A stretch of DNA of 64,000 nt from Microbispora hainanensis (GTDB lineage: Bacteria > Actinomycetota > Actinomycetes > Streptosporangiales > Streptosporangiaceae). A program made the translations under genes and the position numbers. The stretch lies in assembly GCF_036186745.1 (NCBI RefSeq), contig NZ_CP108086.1:7130001-7194000 (forward strand), written 5' to 3'. The notes beneath the pieces were generated by a model. The model made no database searches, was not told the origin of the DNA, and saw nothing but the letters and a program-made list of their open reading frames with translations. Of this stretch, positions 32,575-42,695 are shown one piece after another; within the stretch, counting starts at the first letter, position 1; every line of letters starts with the position of its first letter.

Positions 32575-32984
32575 TCAGCGAGACCGCCGGTGCGGCGGCC
32601 GAAGGGCCTCAGCGCCCAGGACACCGCGGTGAGCGCGGTCAGCATGGAGAGCACCCACACCTCGCCCACGGCGTACCCGGTGGTCAGGTGGGAGACCACG
32701 GCCCCGGTGTAGGTGAAGAAGACGCCCGCGTAGGCCCACTCCTTGACCAGCGCGCAACGCGGGACGAGCAGGGCGATCGCCCCCAGCACCTTCCAGGTGC
32801 CCAGCAGCACCAGGAAGTAGGACGGATAGCCCAGGTGCGTCACCAGGTCGCTGACGTACGGAATCCGCGCGATGTCCCAGACGCCGCCGATCGCCAGTTC
32901 GGCCGTCACCGCCACGGTGGACGTCCAGTAGCCGGCCGCGCGCACGCGTGCCCAGTTCCTGGTGCTGCTCGAAATCGTTGCCAT
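32568..32984 (-). CDS. DoxX-like membrane protein
   Basis: A 138-residue protein with four hydrophobic helices: TVAVTAELAIGGVWDIARIP, YFLVLLGTWKVLGAIALLVP, YAGVFFTYTGAVVSHLTTG and VLSMLTALTAVSWALRP. GTWKVLGAIALL is the DoxX family core. Members are linked to redox balance or membrane quinone chemistry but most are uncharacterised. It is divergent from the ECF sigma gene, with 74 bp between the two starts. This kind of small redox or DoxX neighbour is a usual partner and target of such sigma factors. Its 3' end lies inside a 35-bp repeat array. Confidence 0.85.
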   Translation of the reverse strand: MATISSSTRNWARVRAAGYWTSTVAVTAELAIGGVWDIARIPYVSDLVTHLGYPSYFLVLLGTWKVLGAIALLVPRCALVKEWAYAGVFFTYTGAVVSHLTTGYAVGEVWVLSMLTALTAVSWALRPFGRRTGGLAER

Positions 32985-33058
32985 GAGATGCTCCTTGTCA
33001 CATCCGAGCAGGGTCCGGGTTCATCGCCATGAACCCCGGCGGCGGAAGGATGTGACCG

Positions 33059-33919
33059 ATGGACGAAGACGGGCTGGCCGTACGCTTCGAGGAGCAGCGG
33101 CCCCACCTGCGGGCGGTCGCCTACCGGATGCTGGGCTCGCACGCGGAGGCGGACGACGCGGTGCAGAACGCGTGGCTGCGGCTCAGCGGCGCCGACACCG
33201 CCGGCGTGGCCAACCTCGCGGGCTGGCTGACCACCGTCGTCGCCCGGGAGTGCCTGAACATGCTCCGCGCGCGCCGCAACCGCCGTGAGGAACCCCTTCC
33301 CGACGTCACCGCCGAGCCCGCCGCCGAAGCCCACGACGCGGGAGATCCCGAAGCCGAGGCCCTGCTGGCCGACTCGATCGGTCCCGCGCTGATGGTCGTG
33401 CTCGACGGTCTCGCCCCCGCCGAACGGCTCGCTTTCGTCCTGCACGACGTCTTCGCCGTGCCCTTCGGCGAGATCGCCGACATCGTGGGAAGGTCCCCCG
33501 CCGCCGCCCGTCAGCTCGCCAGCCGGGCCCGCAGACGGGTCGTGGGCGCGACCCCGCCCCGGCAGGTGGACATCGCCCGGCAGCGGCGGGTCGTGGACGC
33601 CTTCCTCACCGCGCTGCGGCATGGTGATTTCGACGGGCTGCTCGCCGTGCTCGATCCCGATGTCCTGCTCAGGGACGGCGACGCGGAGCCGGTGCGGGGT
33701 GCGCGAGCCGTGGGCGCCCATGCGCTCACCTTCTCGCGTGCCGCCCGGTTCGTACGGCCCGCATTGGTGGACGGCGCCGTTGGCCTCGCGATCGTCCCGC
33801 AAGGACGCCTCATCGGGGCGCTGGCCTTCACCTTCGATCACGACAAGATCACCGCGATCGAGATGATCGACGATCCGGGCCGCCTGCGGCACGTCGACCT
33901 GGCGGCTCTCCGCCCGTGA
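33059..33919 (+). CDS. ECF sigma factor with SnoaL-like C-terminal domain (SigJ/ECF41 type)
   Basis: A 286-residue sigma factor. Sigma-2 (residues 5-80: YRMLGSHAEADDAVQNAWLR) and sigma-4 (about 110-165: APAERLAFVLHDVFAVPF, then IVGRSPAAARQLASRARRR) recognise the -10 and -35 regions. Residues 175-286 (VDAFLTALRHGDFDGLLAVL and onward) form a SnoaL/NTF2-like domain, which in ECF41-type proteins controls activity in place of an anti-sigma factor. No anti-sigma gene is adjacent, in agreement. The ATG at 33059 follows GGCGGAAGG. The divergent doxX-like gene is the probable regulon member; the input signal is unknown. Confidence 0.88.
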   Translation: MDEDGLAVRFEEQRPHLRAVAYRMLGSHAEADDAVQNAWLRLSGADTAGVANLAGWLTTVVARECLNMLRARRNRREEPLPDVTAEPAAEAHDAGDPEAEALLADSIGPALMVVLDGLAPAERLAFVLHDVFAVPFGEIADIVGRSPAAARQLASRARRRVVGATPPRQVDIARQRRVVDAFLTALRHGDFDGLLAVLDPDVLLRDGDAEPVRGARAVGAHALTFSRAARFVRPALVDGAVGLAIVPQGRLIGALAFTFDHDKITAIEMIDDPGRLRHVDLAALRP

Positions 33920-34085
33920 CCGCGTCGCGTCCCCGCCTCTGACCACATCGCGTCCCCGCCTCTGACCGCGTCGCGTGCCCGCCTCGCCGTGGCGGGGGCG
34001 GGGTGACGGACGGACAGTCCAAGATTCCGGACCTGCCGCCGCAGCCGTCCTTGGCGCATGCTCGGGCCGCCGGGAGAGTCGAGCC

Positions 34086-34436
34086 ATGAAACGGACGACA
34101 CCCATACGTGAAAAGGAGCCTCGAAGCCTAGGGGCGCTCATCCGGGCCTGGCGGGAGCGCGCGCTGCTGACCCAGGAGCAGCTCGCCGACCGGGCGGGCG
34201 TCAACGTCCGCACCATCGGCAGGATCGAGGGCGACGCCGTGGGGCGGCCCCGCAGCGCGTCGCTTCGGCGGCTGGCCGAGGCGCTGGGCCTGGACGGGCG
34301 GGAGCGGGCCCTGCTCGCCGCGGCCGCGTGCCGCGAACCGGTCCGGCAAGACAGTGAGGCCACCTCCGTGCGGGTCGGATCCGCGTGCCGCTGCCGGTCG
34401 CACCGGTGGCGGTCGCGTCTGGACGCCTGGCACTGA
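34086..34436 (+). CDS. XRE-type DNA-binding domain, probably truncated regulator
   Basis: A 116-residue protein. Residues 12-75 are a clear helix-turn-helix (LGALIRAWRERALLTQEQLA then RAGVNVRTIGRIEGD). This variant normally forms the head of much larger actinomycete regulators carrying an ATPase and TPR repeats, which begin right after the LDGRERALLAAAA helix. Here the rest is a short Arg/Ser/Cys-rich tail with no family features, then a stop. Codon bias becomes irregular after about codon 85. Either a free-standing DNA-binding protein or the remnant of a larger gene; I favour a remnant. Confidence 0.55.
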   Translation: MKRTTPIREKEPRSLGALIRAWRERALLTQEQLADRAGVNVRTIGRIEGDAVGRPRSASLRRLAEALGLDGRERALLAAAACREPVRQDSEATSVRVGSACRCRSHRWRSRLDAWH

Positions 34437-34558
34437 TCACCGAGCCCATGCCGGTCACCCCAGTTCCGGTCACCCGGACACCTGCGGCCGGTGCCGACGT
34501 GACGACCCGCGGCGCGCTTCCCGAACGTCACCGGGGAAGCGCGCCGCGGGTGGCGGTC

Positions 34559-35041
34559 TCAGGCCATCACGGCACGGCTGACAAGCGGCTCACCGCTTCT
34601 GCAGACCACGCAGAAGAGCCAGAGCTGGACCGCGACGACGGTGCCGCCGTCACGGAGGTTCCGGCAGTAGGCGCGGTAGTTCCCGGTCGCCTCATATGCG
34701 CTGCCCGCGGCCACGCACTTCCCGCACGCGTTGGGCTGGGAGTAGGTGGCCTCCAGGAAGGAGCCCGACGGAGGCAGCGAGATCGAGCAGCTCACGGCGG
34801 GCGCGAACCCGGCCGTGGCAGGCTCCGCCCTCGCCTGCGTCTGCACCTCCCCCTGCACCCCCACCTCCCCCTGCACCCCCACCTCCGCGTGCACCCCCGC
34901 ATCCCCCTGCACCCCCACTGCCCGCCGCACCTCCCCCCGCACCTGCGCATTGGCTGGGGTTGCGCTCGCGATGGCCCCCGCCATCAGCGCGAACGCCGCG
35001 CCCAGTCCGATGGTCGTCTTCGTCAAGGAGCGCACGGTCAT
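34559..35041 (-). CDS. Secreted protein with repeat linker and Cys-rich domain
   Basis: A 160-residue protein. The signal peptide is clear: positively charged MTVRSLTKTT, hydrophobic GLGAAFALMAGAIASA, cleavage after ANA (about residue 32). The mature N-terminus is a repeat of VGVQGEV-like heptads (RAVGVQGDAGVHAEVGVQG and onward), followed by a C-terminal domain of about 85 residues with six Cys (VSCSISL, PNACGKCVAAG, YCRNL, LFCVVC), including two CxxC pairs that could form disulfides or bind metal. No family recognised. ATG 35041 has AAGGACG upstream. An extracellular structural or inhibitor role is possible; nothing adjacent helps. Confidence 0.7.
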   Translation of the reverse strand: MTVRSLTKTTIGLGAAFALMAGAIASATPANAQVRGEVRRAVGVQGDAGVHAEVGVQGEVGVQGEVQTQARAEPATAGFAPAVSCSISLPPSGSFLEATYSQPNACGKCVAAGSAYEATGNYRAYCRNLRDGGTVVAVQLWLFCVVCRSGEPLVSRAVMA

Positions 35042-35547
35042 GATGTCGTCCTTCCGATCGCATCCGTCAGGCGTGACCGGCGCCGGTCGTCGCGGCTGTC
35101 AGCGGTCCGCGGAGCGCCGTACCGTCTCCGGAGGACCGCCTCGTGCGGACCTTCACGTCGGCGACGCCGGAGTGGGGAAACAGCGGCGCTCCCCGCCGCG
35201 CGTCGGCGTGCATGCACCGGTCATGGCTCCACTCTCCTGGCTGCTCGCGTGGCGAACCAGGGCGTCCACCGGCCATTCGCCGGGCATTCCCCGGGCACCA
35301 TGCCCTGAGCATCCCGCCCTGAGCATCCCGCCCTGAGCATCACGCCCGCCCGGCCAACACGTGGCACTCCTTGCGCACCCCGCGAACCGCGTGATCCTGT
35401 GATGTGCGGCTTCGCGGCAGGGTTCCGTCCGGCCTCCTGTCAGGCGAGCCGCTCACGGGCGCCGCGACGAAGGCCGTGTGTTCGCCGGCGCACTCCGCCC
35501 AACAGCGTCACTCCGCCCGACAACGCCGCTCTGCCAGACGGCGGACT
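35042..35547. other. 500-bp region without a recognisable gene
   Basis: It contains the promoter of the secreted-protein gene and, at about 35303-35345, three copies of a CCTGAGCATCCCGC-like unit. Other frames are antisense or low-complexity. Confidence 0.6.
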
Positions 35548-36717
35548 TCAGCGGGCGGCGGCGTCGACGGCCTGGGCCGACAGGACGTGGTCGAGCACCA
35601 TGAGGGCACAGCCGGTGATGCCGGCGCCGGGCCCGAGGCGGCTGCGCTCGATGCGCAGGCTGCGGGTGGCGAGCTGGGTCGAGCGCCGGTAGACGACCTC
35701 GCGCACGCCCGACACGAGCGGCTGGAACATCTCGGCGACGTCGCCGCCGAGGACCACGACGGCGGGGTTGAGCAGGTTGACCGCACCGGAGATGACCTCG
35801 CCCAGCCAGCGGCCGGCCTGCCGCACCACGGCCATGGTCTCCGCGTCGCCTGCCCGGACCAGGGCGGTCACGTCGGCGAGCGACATCACGTCGCGGCCCT
35901 TCGCCCGCAGGTCGCGCAGGATGGCGGTGCCGCTGGCGACCGAGTCGACGCAGTCGAGGTTGCCGCAGCGGCACAGCACTCCGCCGCCGTCCCGCACGGG
36001 GATGTGCCCGATCTCCCCGGCCGCGCCGAGCGCGCCGCGCAGGATGCCGCCGCCGGAGATGACTCCGGCGCCGATGCGGGTGGAGACCTTCACGAACAGC
36101 AGGTCGTCGAGCTCCGAGGCGTAGACGACCCGGTGCTCGCCCATCGCGATGACGTTCACGTCGTTGTCCACGAGCACCGGCACGTCGAACCGCTCGGCGA
36201 TGATCGGCGGGATCACCACGCCGGTCCAGCTCGCCATCACGCGGGCGCTCTCGACCCGGCCGGCGGCGAACTCCACGGTCGCAGGCACGCCCAGGCCGAT
36301 GCCGACGACGTCGTCGCGCCCGTCGAGCAGCTTTTCCCAGGTGTCCATGAGCAGGGGCAGGACGACGCCCGGCCCCTCCTCGACGTCGATGTCCAGGTCG
36401 GTGCGGTGCAGCACCTCGCCCGCGAGGTCGCACAGCGCGATCTGCGTACGGCGGGCGCCGAGCGAGGCCACCGGGACGACTCCCCCGGAGGTGGCGAAGC
36501 GCAGTCGCATGGGCGGGCGGCCGCCGGTGGACGGCCCCTCGGCGTCCTCCACGATCAACCCGCGCTGCAGCAGGTCGCTGACGCGGTGCGCGACGGCCGG
36601 TCGGGACAGGCCCGTCACACGGCCGATGTCGGCGCGCGTCACCGCCTCCCCGCTCCGGATGAGCTGGAGGACCTCGCCGGTCGTGGCTAGACGTGACATC
36701 GAGCGTAAGTGAAGCAC
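35548..36717 (-). CDS. ROK-family transcriptional repressor
   Basis: A 389-residue ROK (repressor, ORF, kinase) regulator. The N-terminal winged helix reads TTGEVLQLIRSGEAVTRADI then GLSRPAVAHRVSDLLQRG; a sugar-kinase-like domain follows with VGIGLGVPATV, DNDVNVIAMGE and a four-residue zinc site in the segment HIPVRDGGGVLCRCGNLDC. GTG 36717 is chosen since AGGTGAG lies five bases upstream; ATG 36699 is the alternative. It is divergent from the edd-glk-eda operon with paired sequence symmetries between them, so it is the probable repressor that senses a sugar or sugar phosphate such as glucose or gluconate. Confidence 0.88.
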   Translation of the reverse strand: MLHLRSMSRLATTGEVLQLIRSGEAVTRADIGRVTGLSRPAVAHRVSDLLQRGLIVEDAEGPSTGGRPPMRLRFATSGGVVPVASLGARRTQIALCDLAGEVLHRTDLDIDVEEGPGVVLPLLMDTWEKLLDGRDDVVGIGLGVPATVEFAAGRVESARVMASWTGVVIPPIIAERFDVPVLVDNDVNVIAMGEHRVVYASELDDLLFVKVSTRIGAGVISGGGILRGALGAAGEIGHIPVRDGGGVLCRCGNLDCVDSVASGTAILRDLRAKGRDVMSLADVTALVRAGDAETMAVVRQAGRWLGEVISGAVNLLNPAVVVLGGDVAEMFQPLVSGVREVVYRRSTQLATRSLRIERSRLGPGAGITGCALMVLDHVLSAQAVDAAAR

Positions 36718-36751
36718 AGAAGCTCACCTAAGTTCAATGACTTATTCATTC

Positions 36752-36789
36752 GAAGTTACAAAAGTCGGCTTGAAAAGTCGCATAACTTC
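36752..36789. promoter_or_regulatory. Candidate ROK operator upstream of edd
   Basis: An outer inverted pair GAAGTTA (36752) and TAACTTC (36783) encloses a direct repeat AAAAGTCG (36760 and 36773). The DNA here is unusually AT-rich for the window and lies between the divergent regulator and operon. Confidence 0.45.
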
Positions 36790-36940
36790 CCGATACTGTC
36801 CCTTCCGTGCCCGATCGACACCTGGTGCCCGATCAACGGGTCGAAGACCGGACGTCAGGCCGGGCACACGTCCCGGGACGAAGGATCCGGGGCGAGTTGG
36901 ACCCCGCCTCGCGGCGGCCCCGGCAGGAGGAGAACCTTCC

Positions 36941-38766
<1,826 letters not shown>

Positions 38767-38770
<4 letters not shown>

Positions 38771-39726
38771 GCCTTCCCTGGCTGGTCGCGGACGTCGGCG
38801 GAACCAACGCCAGGTTCGGTTTGGTGACCCGGCCCGGAGGGCAGCCGGAGGCGGTAGCCGTACTCGACGTTTCCCAGCATCTCGGCCTTGCCGATGCCGT
38901 AGCCGCCTATCTCGCAGACCATGCGGGCGGAGTTCGGCCGGGGGCCGCGTGCCTGGCGATCGCCGGTCCGGTCGAGGACGACCGATACCGGCTGACGAAC
39001 GCGGGATGGACCGGGTCCGTCAAGGAGCTCGGCATCCCGCGTACGGTGCTGCTCAACGACTTCGAGGCGCTGGCGATCTCGCTGCCGCACCTGGCGGGGG
39101 ACGACCTCGTGCCGCTCGGCGGCCCGCCGCCGACGGCCGGCCTGACGAAGGTCGTGCTCGGGCCCGGCACCGGGCTCGGGGTGGCCGGTCTCGTGCCCGT
39201 ACGGGAGGGGTGGCAGCCGGTGCCCGGCGAGGGCGGGCACATCGCGGCTCCCGCCGTCACCGACCTGGAGATGGAGATCGTCCGGGCGGTGCGCGCGGAC
39301 GGCCTGCCGTACGTGGACGCCGAGCACCTGCTGTCGGGCACCGGGCTGCCGCGCCTGCACCGCGGGCTCGCGCTCGTGCGCGGCGTCACGCCCGAGGACC
39401 GCACGGCCGCGCAGATCACCTCCTCGGACGACCCGCTGTGCGCCGAGACCGTGGAGGTCTTCCTCGCCATGCTCGGCAGCTTCGCCGGCGGCGTGGCGCT
39501 CACCTTCGCCGCGCGGGGCGGGGTATACCTGGGCGGCGGCGTGCTGCCCCGCCTGCTCTCGCGGATCCCGGGCAGCGCGTTCCGGGCCCGGTTCGAGACG
39601 ACCGCGCCGGCGCTGACGGAGTACGCCGCCGCGATCGCCACCGTCCTGATCACCGCCGAGCAGCCCGCGCTGACGGGTGCGGCCGCCTGGCTCGCCCAAC
39701 GAAATCCCGATGTGGAGCTGGTATGA
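38767..39726 (+). CDS. glk: Glucokinase, proteobacterial Glk type
   Basis: A 319-residue hexokinase-fold kinase that phosphorylates glucose to glucose 6-phosphate. VADVGGTNARFGLV is the ATP phosphate-binding site, and LNDFEALA contains the catalytic Asp. GPGTGLGVAGLVP and PGEGGHIAAP, then YLGGGVLPRL, fit the E. coli-type Glk, not the ROK-type glucokinase (with its zinc-binding CxCGxxGC motif) usual in actinomycetes. GTG overlaps the edd stop (GTGA), and its own stop overlaps eda (ATGA). It supplies hexose phosphate for the pathway whose last two steps are encoded on either side. Zwf and Pgl, needed between them, are not in the window. Confidence 0.93.
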
Positions 39727-40340
39727 GCAACCTTCTCGACCTCGCACCGGTCGTCCCGGTGGTCGTCCTGGACGACGCGGACAGCGCCGTCCCCCTCGCC
39801 CGGGCCCTGGTCACGGGCGGGCTGCCGGTCATCGAGGTCACGCTGCGCACCCCGGCCGCACTCGACGCCATCCGGCGGATCGCCGCCGAGGTGCCGGAGG
39901 CCGTGGTCGGCGCGGGCACCGTGCGCTCGCCCGAGGACGTGGAGGCCGCGGTCGAGGCCGGGTCCCGCTTCCTCGTCTCCCCCGGCACCACGCCCGGCCT
40001 GCTCGCGGCCATGCTCGCCTCGGGCGTGCCGTTCCTGCCGGGCGTCGCCACGGCCACCGAGGCGATGACGCTGGCCGAGCGCGGTGTGCGCGAGCTCAAG
40101 TTCTTCCCGGCCGAGCCGGCCGGCGGCGTCGCGTATCTCAAGTCGCTGGGCGGCCCGCTGCCCGACGTGCGGTTCTGTCCCACGGGTGGGATCACCCCGT
40201 CGAACGCGCCGGCCTACCTCGCCCTGCCGAACGTCGGCTGCGTCGGCGGGAGCTGGCTCACCCCGCGCAGCCTGGTCGCGGCGGGCGACTTCGCCAGGAT
40301 CGAGAAGCTCGCGTCCGAGGCCGCCGCGCTGCGTCCTTGA
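39723..40340 (+). CDS. eda: KDPG/KHG aldolase
   Basis: A 205-residue class I aldolase cleaving KDPG to pyruvate and glyceraldehyde 3-phosphate. VIEVTLRTPAALDAIRRIA contains the catalytic Glu and phosphate-binding Arg/Thr, GAGTVRSPEDVEAAVEAG follows, and LKFFPAEPAGGVAYLKSLGG contains the Schiff-base Lys. FCPTGGI is the C-terminal phosphate loop. Length is normal (about 210). Coupled to glk by a four-base overlap, it completes the Entner-Doudoroff operon. Confidence 0.95.
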   Translation: MSNLLDLAPVVPVVVLDDADSAVPLARALVTGGLPVIEVTLRTPAALDAIRRIAAEVPEAVVGAGTVRSPEDVEAAVEAGSRFLVSPGTTPGLLAAMLASGVPFLPGVATATEAMTLAERGVRELKFFPAEPAGGVAYLKSLGGPLPDVRFCPTGGITPSNAPAYLALPNVGCVGGSWLTPRSLVAAGDFARIEKLASEAAALRP

Positions 40341-40672
40341 GCGCTACGCCCCTGAGCGGATCCGGGTCCCTGAGCGCTTCCGGGTTCCAGAGCGCTCCCA
40401 CCCGCGCCGGGGCCCCGAGCACTCCCCGGTCTCTGGGTTCGCTCCCAGCCATGCCGGGTCCCGAGTGCCCCGCCCCCGGGCGCTTTCCGGGGCTCCTCAA
40501 GCTCGCCGGTCCGTCCTTCCTCCCTCGGCGGAGCCGGCGGCCATGCTCGTGACCGCGACCCGGACACGTCCATGGGTGCCGGGCCCGCGACCGCTCACCT
40601 GCGGTGGCGAGCCCGGCGTCACCCCATAACCAACCCCCGCGCACAGCCTCACGGGCAGCCTGACGGGCAGCC
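40341..40672. other. 330-bp convergent spacer, no gene
   Basis: Low-complexity GC-rich sequence with scattered CCTGAGCG and GAGCGCTTCCGGG motifs in place of a clean terminator. It separates eda and the pfkB-like gene, which converge. Confidence 0.55.
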
Positions 40673-41566
40673 TTAGGACAGCGCGCGCAGCAGGGCGTCG
40701 GGGCCGATCGGGTCCTCGTGCGTGCCTTCCGAGGTGCACGCGTGCGCCCCGGCCACCGCGCCCAGCCGTACGCACTCCTCCAGGGGCCGGCCGGTCAGGC
40801 GTCCGTACAGGAAGCCGGACACGAACGCGTCGCCGGCGCCGTTGCTGTCGGCCACGGGACCGGGAGGCGGCGCGGCCGGGAAGGCGCGGATCCGCCCTCC
40901 GGCCAGCACGTGGCAGCCCGCGGCCCCGTCCGTGCACACGACCACCGACGCGCGGCCCCGCCCGGCGATCGCCCGCATGATCTCCTCGCGCCGCCCGCCG
41001 AGCCTGGCCGCCGACAGGAAGACCACGTCGGAGGAGTAGGCGAAATCCTCGTGATGTGGGTTCTTCCCGTCCCAGTCGTGCAGGTCGGTCGAGACCGTCG
41101 TGCCGTCGGGGATGTCGGCGTAGACGTGCCGGGCGAAGTCCACGATCGAGACGTGGACGTGCCGGGCCGACCGGAGCGCGGGCAGGTAGAGGTCGCGCGG
41201 CATCCGCTGGCCGGGTACGGCCCTGGGGTCGAACAGCGACAGGCGCCTGCCGCCGGGGTCCACGAGCAGGACGCTGCGGCGGGTGCCCGCCTCCGACGGG
41301 GCGTGGGCGAAGTCCACGCCACGGGCGGCGAGGTGGCCGCGGATCAGCGCGCCCTGCGGGTCGTCGCCGATGAGGTCGACGAACTTCACGCGCAGGCCGA
41401 GGGCGTGGCAGCCGAGCGCGACCCCCGCGCCGGTGTTGCCGATCCGGTCCACCACGGGCGGCACGGCGTAGGTGTCGGCGTACGGCAGGGGCAGCTCGGG
41501 CACGTAGACGGTCGTGTCGACGCCGGCGCCGCCCACGACCAGGACGTCGATGGGATGATCGGTCAT
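40673..41566 (-). CDS. PfkB-family carbohydrate kinase
   Basis: A 297-residue ribokinase-fold sugar kinase. VLVVGGAGVDTTVYVPELP is the N-terminal strand, RIGNTGAGVALGCHALGL the substrate GG-like motif, and ADSNGAGDAFVSGFLYGRL holds the catalytic Asp and anion hole. ATG 41566 follows GGAG at a distance of eight bases. It lies downstream of the LacI gene on the same strand with an 88-bp gap, so may be part of the maltose operon. A ketose, nucleoside or sugar-acid substrate cannot be decided; phosphorylating KDG is possible given the neighbouring Entner-Doudoroff genes. Confidence 0.85.
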   Translation of the reverse strand: MTDHPIDVLVVGGAGVDTTVYVPELPLPYADTYAVPPVVDRIGNTGAGVALGCHALGLRVKFVDLIGDDPQGALIRGHLAARGVDFAHAPSEAGTRRSVLLVDPGGRRLSLFDPRAVPGQRMPRDLYLPALRSARHVHVSIVDFARHVYADIPDGTTVSTDLHDWDGKNPHHEDFAYSSDVVFLSAARLGGRREEIMRAIAGRGRASVVVCTDGAAGCHVLAGGRIRAFPAAPPPGPVADSNGAGDAFVSGFLYGRLTGRPLEECVRLGAVAGAHACTSEGTHEDPIGPDALLRALS

Positions 41567-41654
41567 TGGCAACGCTCCGCGGAAGGTCGGGAGAGCCCGG
41601 CGTGGCGACCTCGCGTGGCCGCCGGGCCGGGGAAGGCGAGACCCCGGCAGGGGC

Positions 41655-42695
41655 TCAGCGGTTGACCAGCGGGCCCGAGCTGGTGGAGCCGCGCACCACG
41701 AGCTCGGGCTGGTAGACCAGCTCGACGTGCTTGGCGGGAGTGCCGCCGATCTCCTCGAGCAGGGTCTCGACGGCGGCGGCCGCCATCGCGACGATCGGCT
41801 TGCGCACGGTCGTGAGCGGCGGGTCGGTGAACGCCATCAGCGGCGAGTCGTCGAACCCGACGACCGACACGTCGCCGGGCACCGACAGCCCGCGCTCGCG
41901 GGCGGCGCGGATCGCGCCGAGCGCCATGAGGTCGCTCGCGCAGAAGATGCCGGTGCAGCCCCGGTCGAGCAGCGCCGAGGCGGCGGCCTGCCCGCCCTCC
42001 ACGGAGAACAGCGAGTGCTGGATGAGGTCGTCGACGTCGGCCAGGCCGAGCAGCTGCGCCATCGCCTGGCGGAAGCCCTCGATCTTGCGGATGACCGGGA
42101 CGAAGCGCCGCTGTCCCAGCGCGAGGCCGATGCGCTCGTGCCCGAGGTCCACCAGGTGCTGTACGGCCAGGCGCGCCGCGAGCCGGTCGTCGGGCGAGAT
42201 GAACGGCGCGGGGATGGCCTCGTTGTAGCCGTCCACGAGCACGATCGGCAGCCCGCGGTCGGTGAGCCGGTTGTAGCGGTCCATCCTGGCGGTGGTGTCG
42301 GCGTGCAGGCCGGAGACGAAGACGATGCCGGACACGCCCCGGTCGAGGAGCATCTCGGTGAACTCGTCCTCGGGGGCTCCGCCGGGCTCCTGGGTGCACA
42401 GGATCGGCGTGAAGCCGTGCTGGATCAGCGACTTCTCCATCGCCTGGGCGAACGCCGGGAAGATCGGGTTGCCGAGCTCCGGGATCACCAGGCCGATCAG
42501 GCCGTTGCTGCGCTGGCGCAACCGCTGGGGCCGCTCGTAGCCCATCAGGTCGAGGGCGGTGAGCACGGCCTGGCGGGTGGCCGGGGAGACCCCCGCCTTG
42601 CCGTTGAGCACACGGCTCACCGTCGCCTCGCTGACTCCGGCCTGGGCGGCGATGTCGGCGAGCCGTGTGTTGTTCATGAGCATTACTTTAGACAT
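41655..42695 (-). CDS. malR: LacI-family repressor of the maltose operon (MalR-like)
   Basis: A 346-residue LacI regulator. The helix-turn-helix LADIAAQAGVSEATVSRVLN has a hinge motif (VSPATRQAVLTALDLMGY), and a periplasmic-binding-like sugar domain covers residues 65-335. The 5' end overlaps the alpha-glucosidase stop by eight bases; ATG 42677, which gives the more usual MNNTRLAD start, is an alternative. It is the last maltose gene on the minus strand and the only LacI protein in the window. LacI-type palindromes upstream of malE, malK and the pullulanase gene are its likely sites, with maltose or a derivative as inducer. Confidence 0.85.
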   Translation of the reverse strand: MSKVMLMNNTRLADIAAQAGVSEATVSRVLNGKAGVSPATRQAVLTALDLMGYERPQRLRQRSNGLIGLVIPELGNPIFPAFAQAMEKSLIQHGFTPILCTQEPGGAPEDEFTEMLLDRGVSGIVFVSGLHADTTARMDRYNRLTDRGLPIVLVDGYNEAIPAPFISPDDRLAARLAVQHLVDLGHERIGLALGQRRFVPVIRKIEGFRQAMAQLLGLADVDDLIQHSLFSVEGGQAAASALLDRGCTGIFCASDLMALGAIRAARERGLSVPGDVSVVGFDDSPLMAFTDPPLTTVRKPIVAMAAAAVETLLEEIGGTPAKHVELVYQPELVVRGSTSSGPLVNR

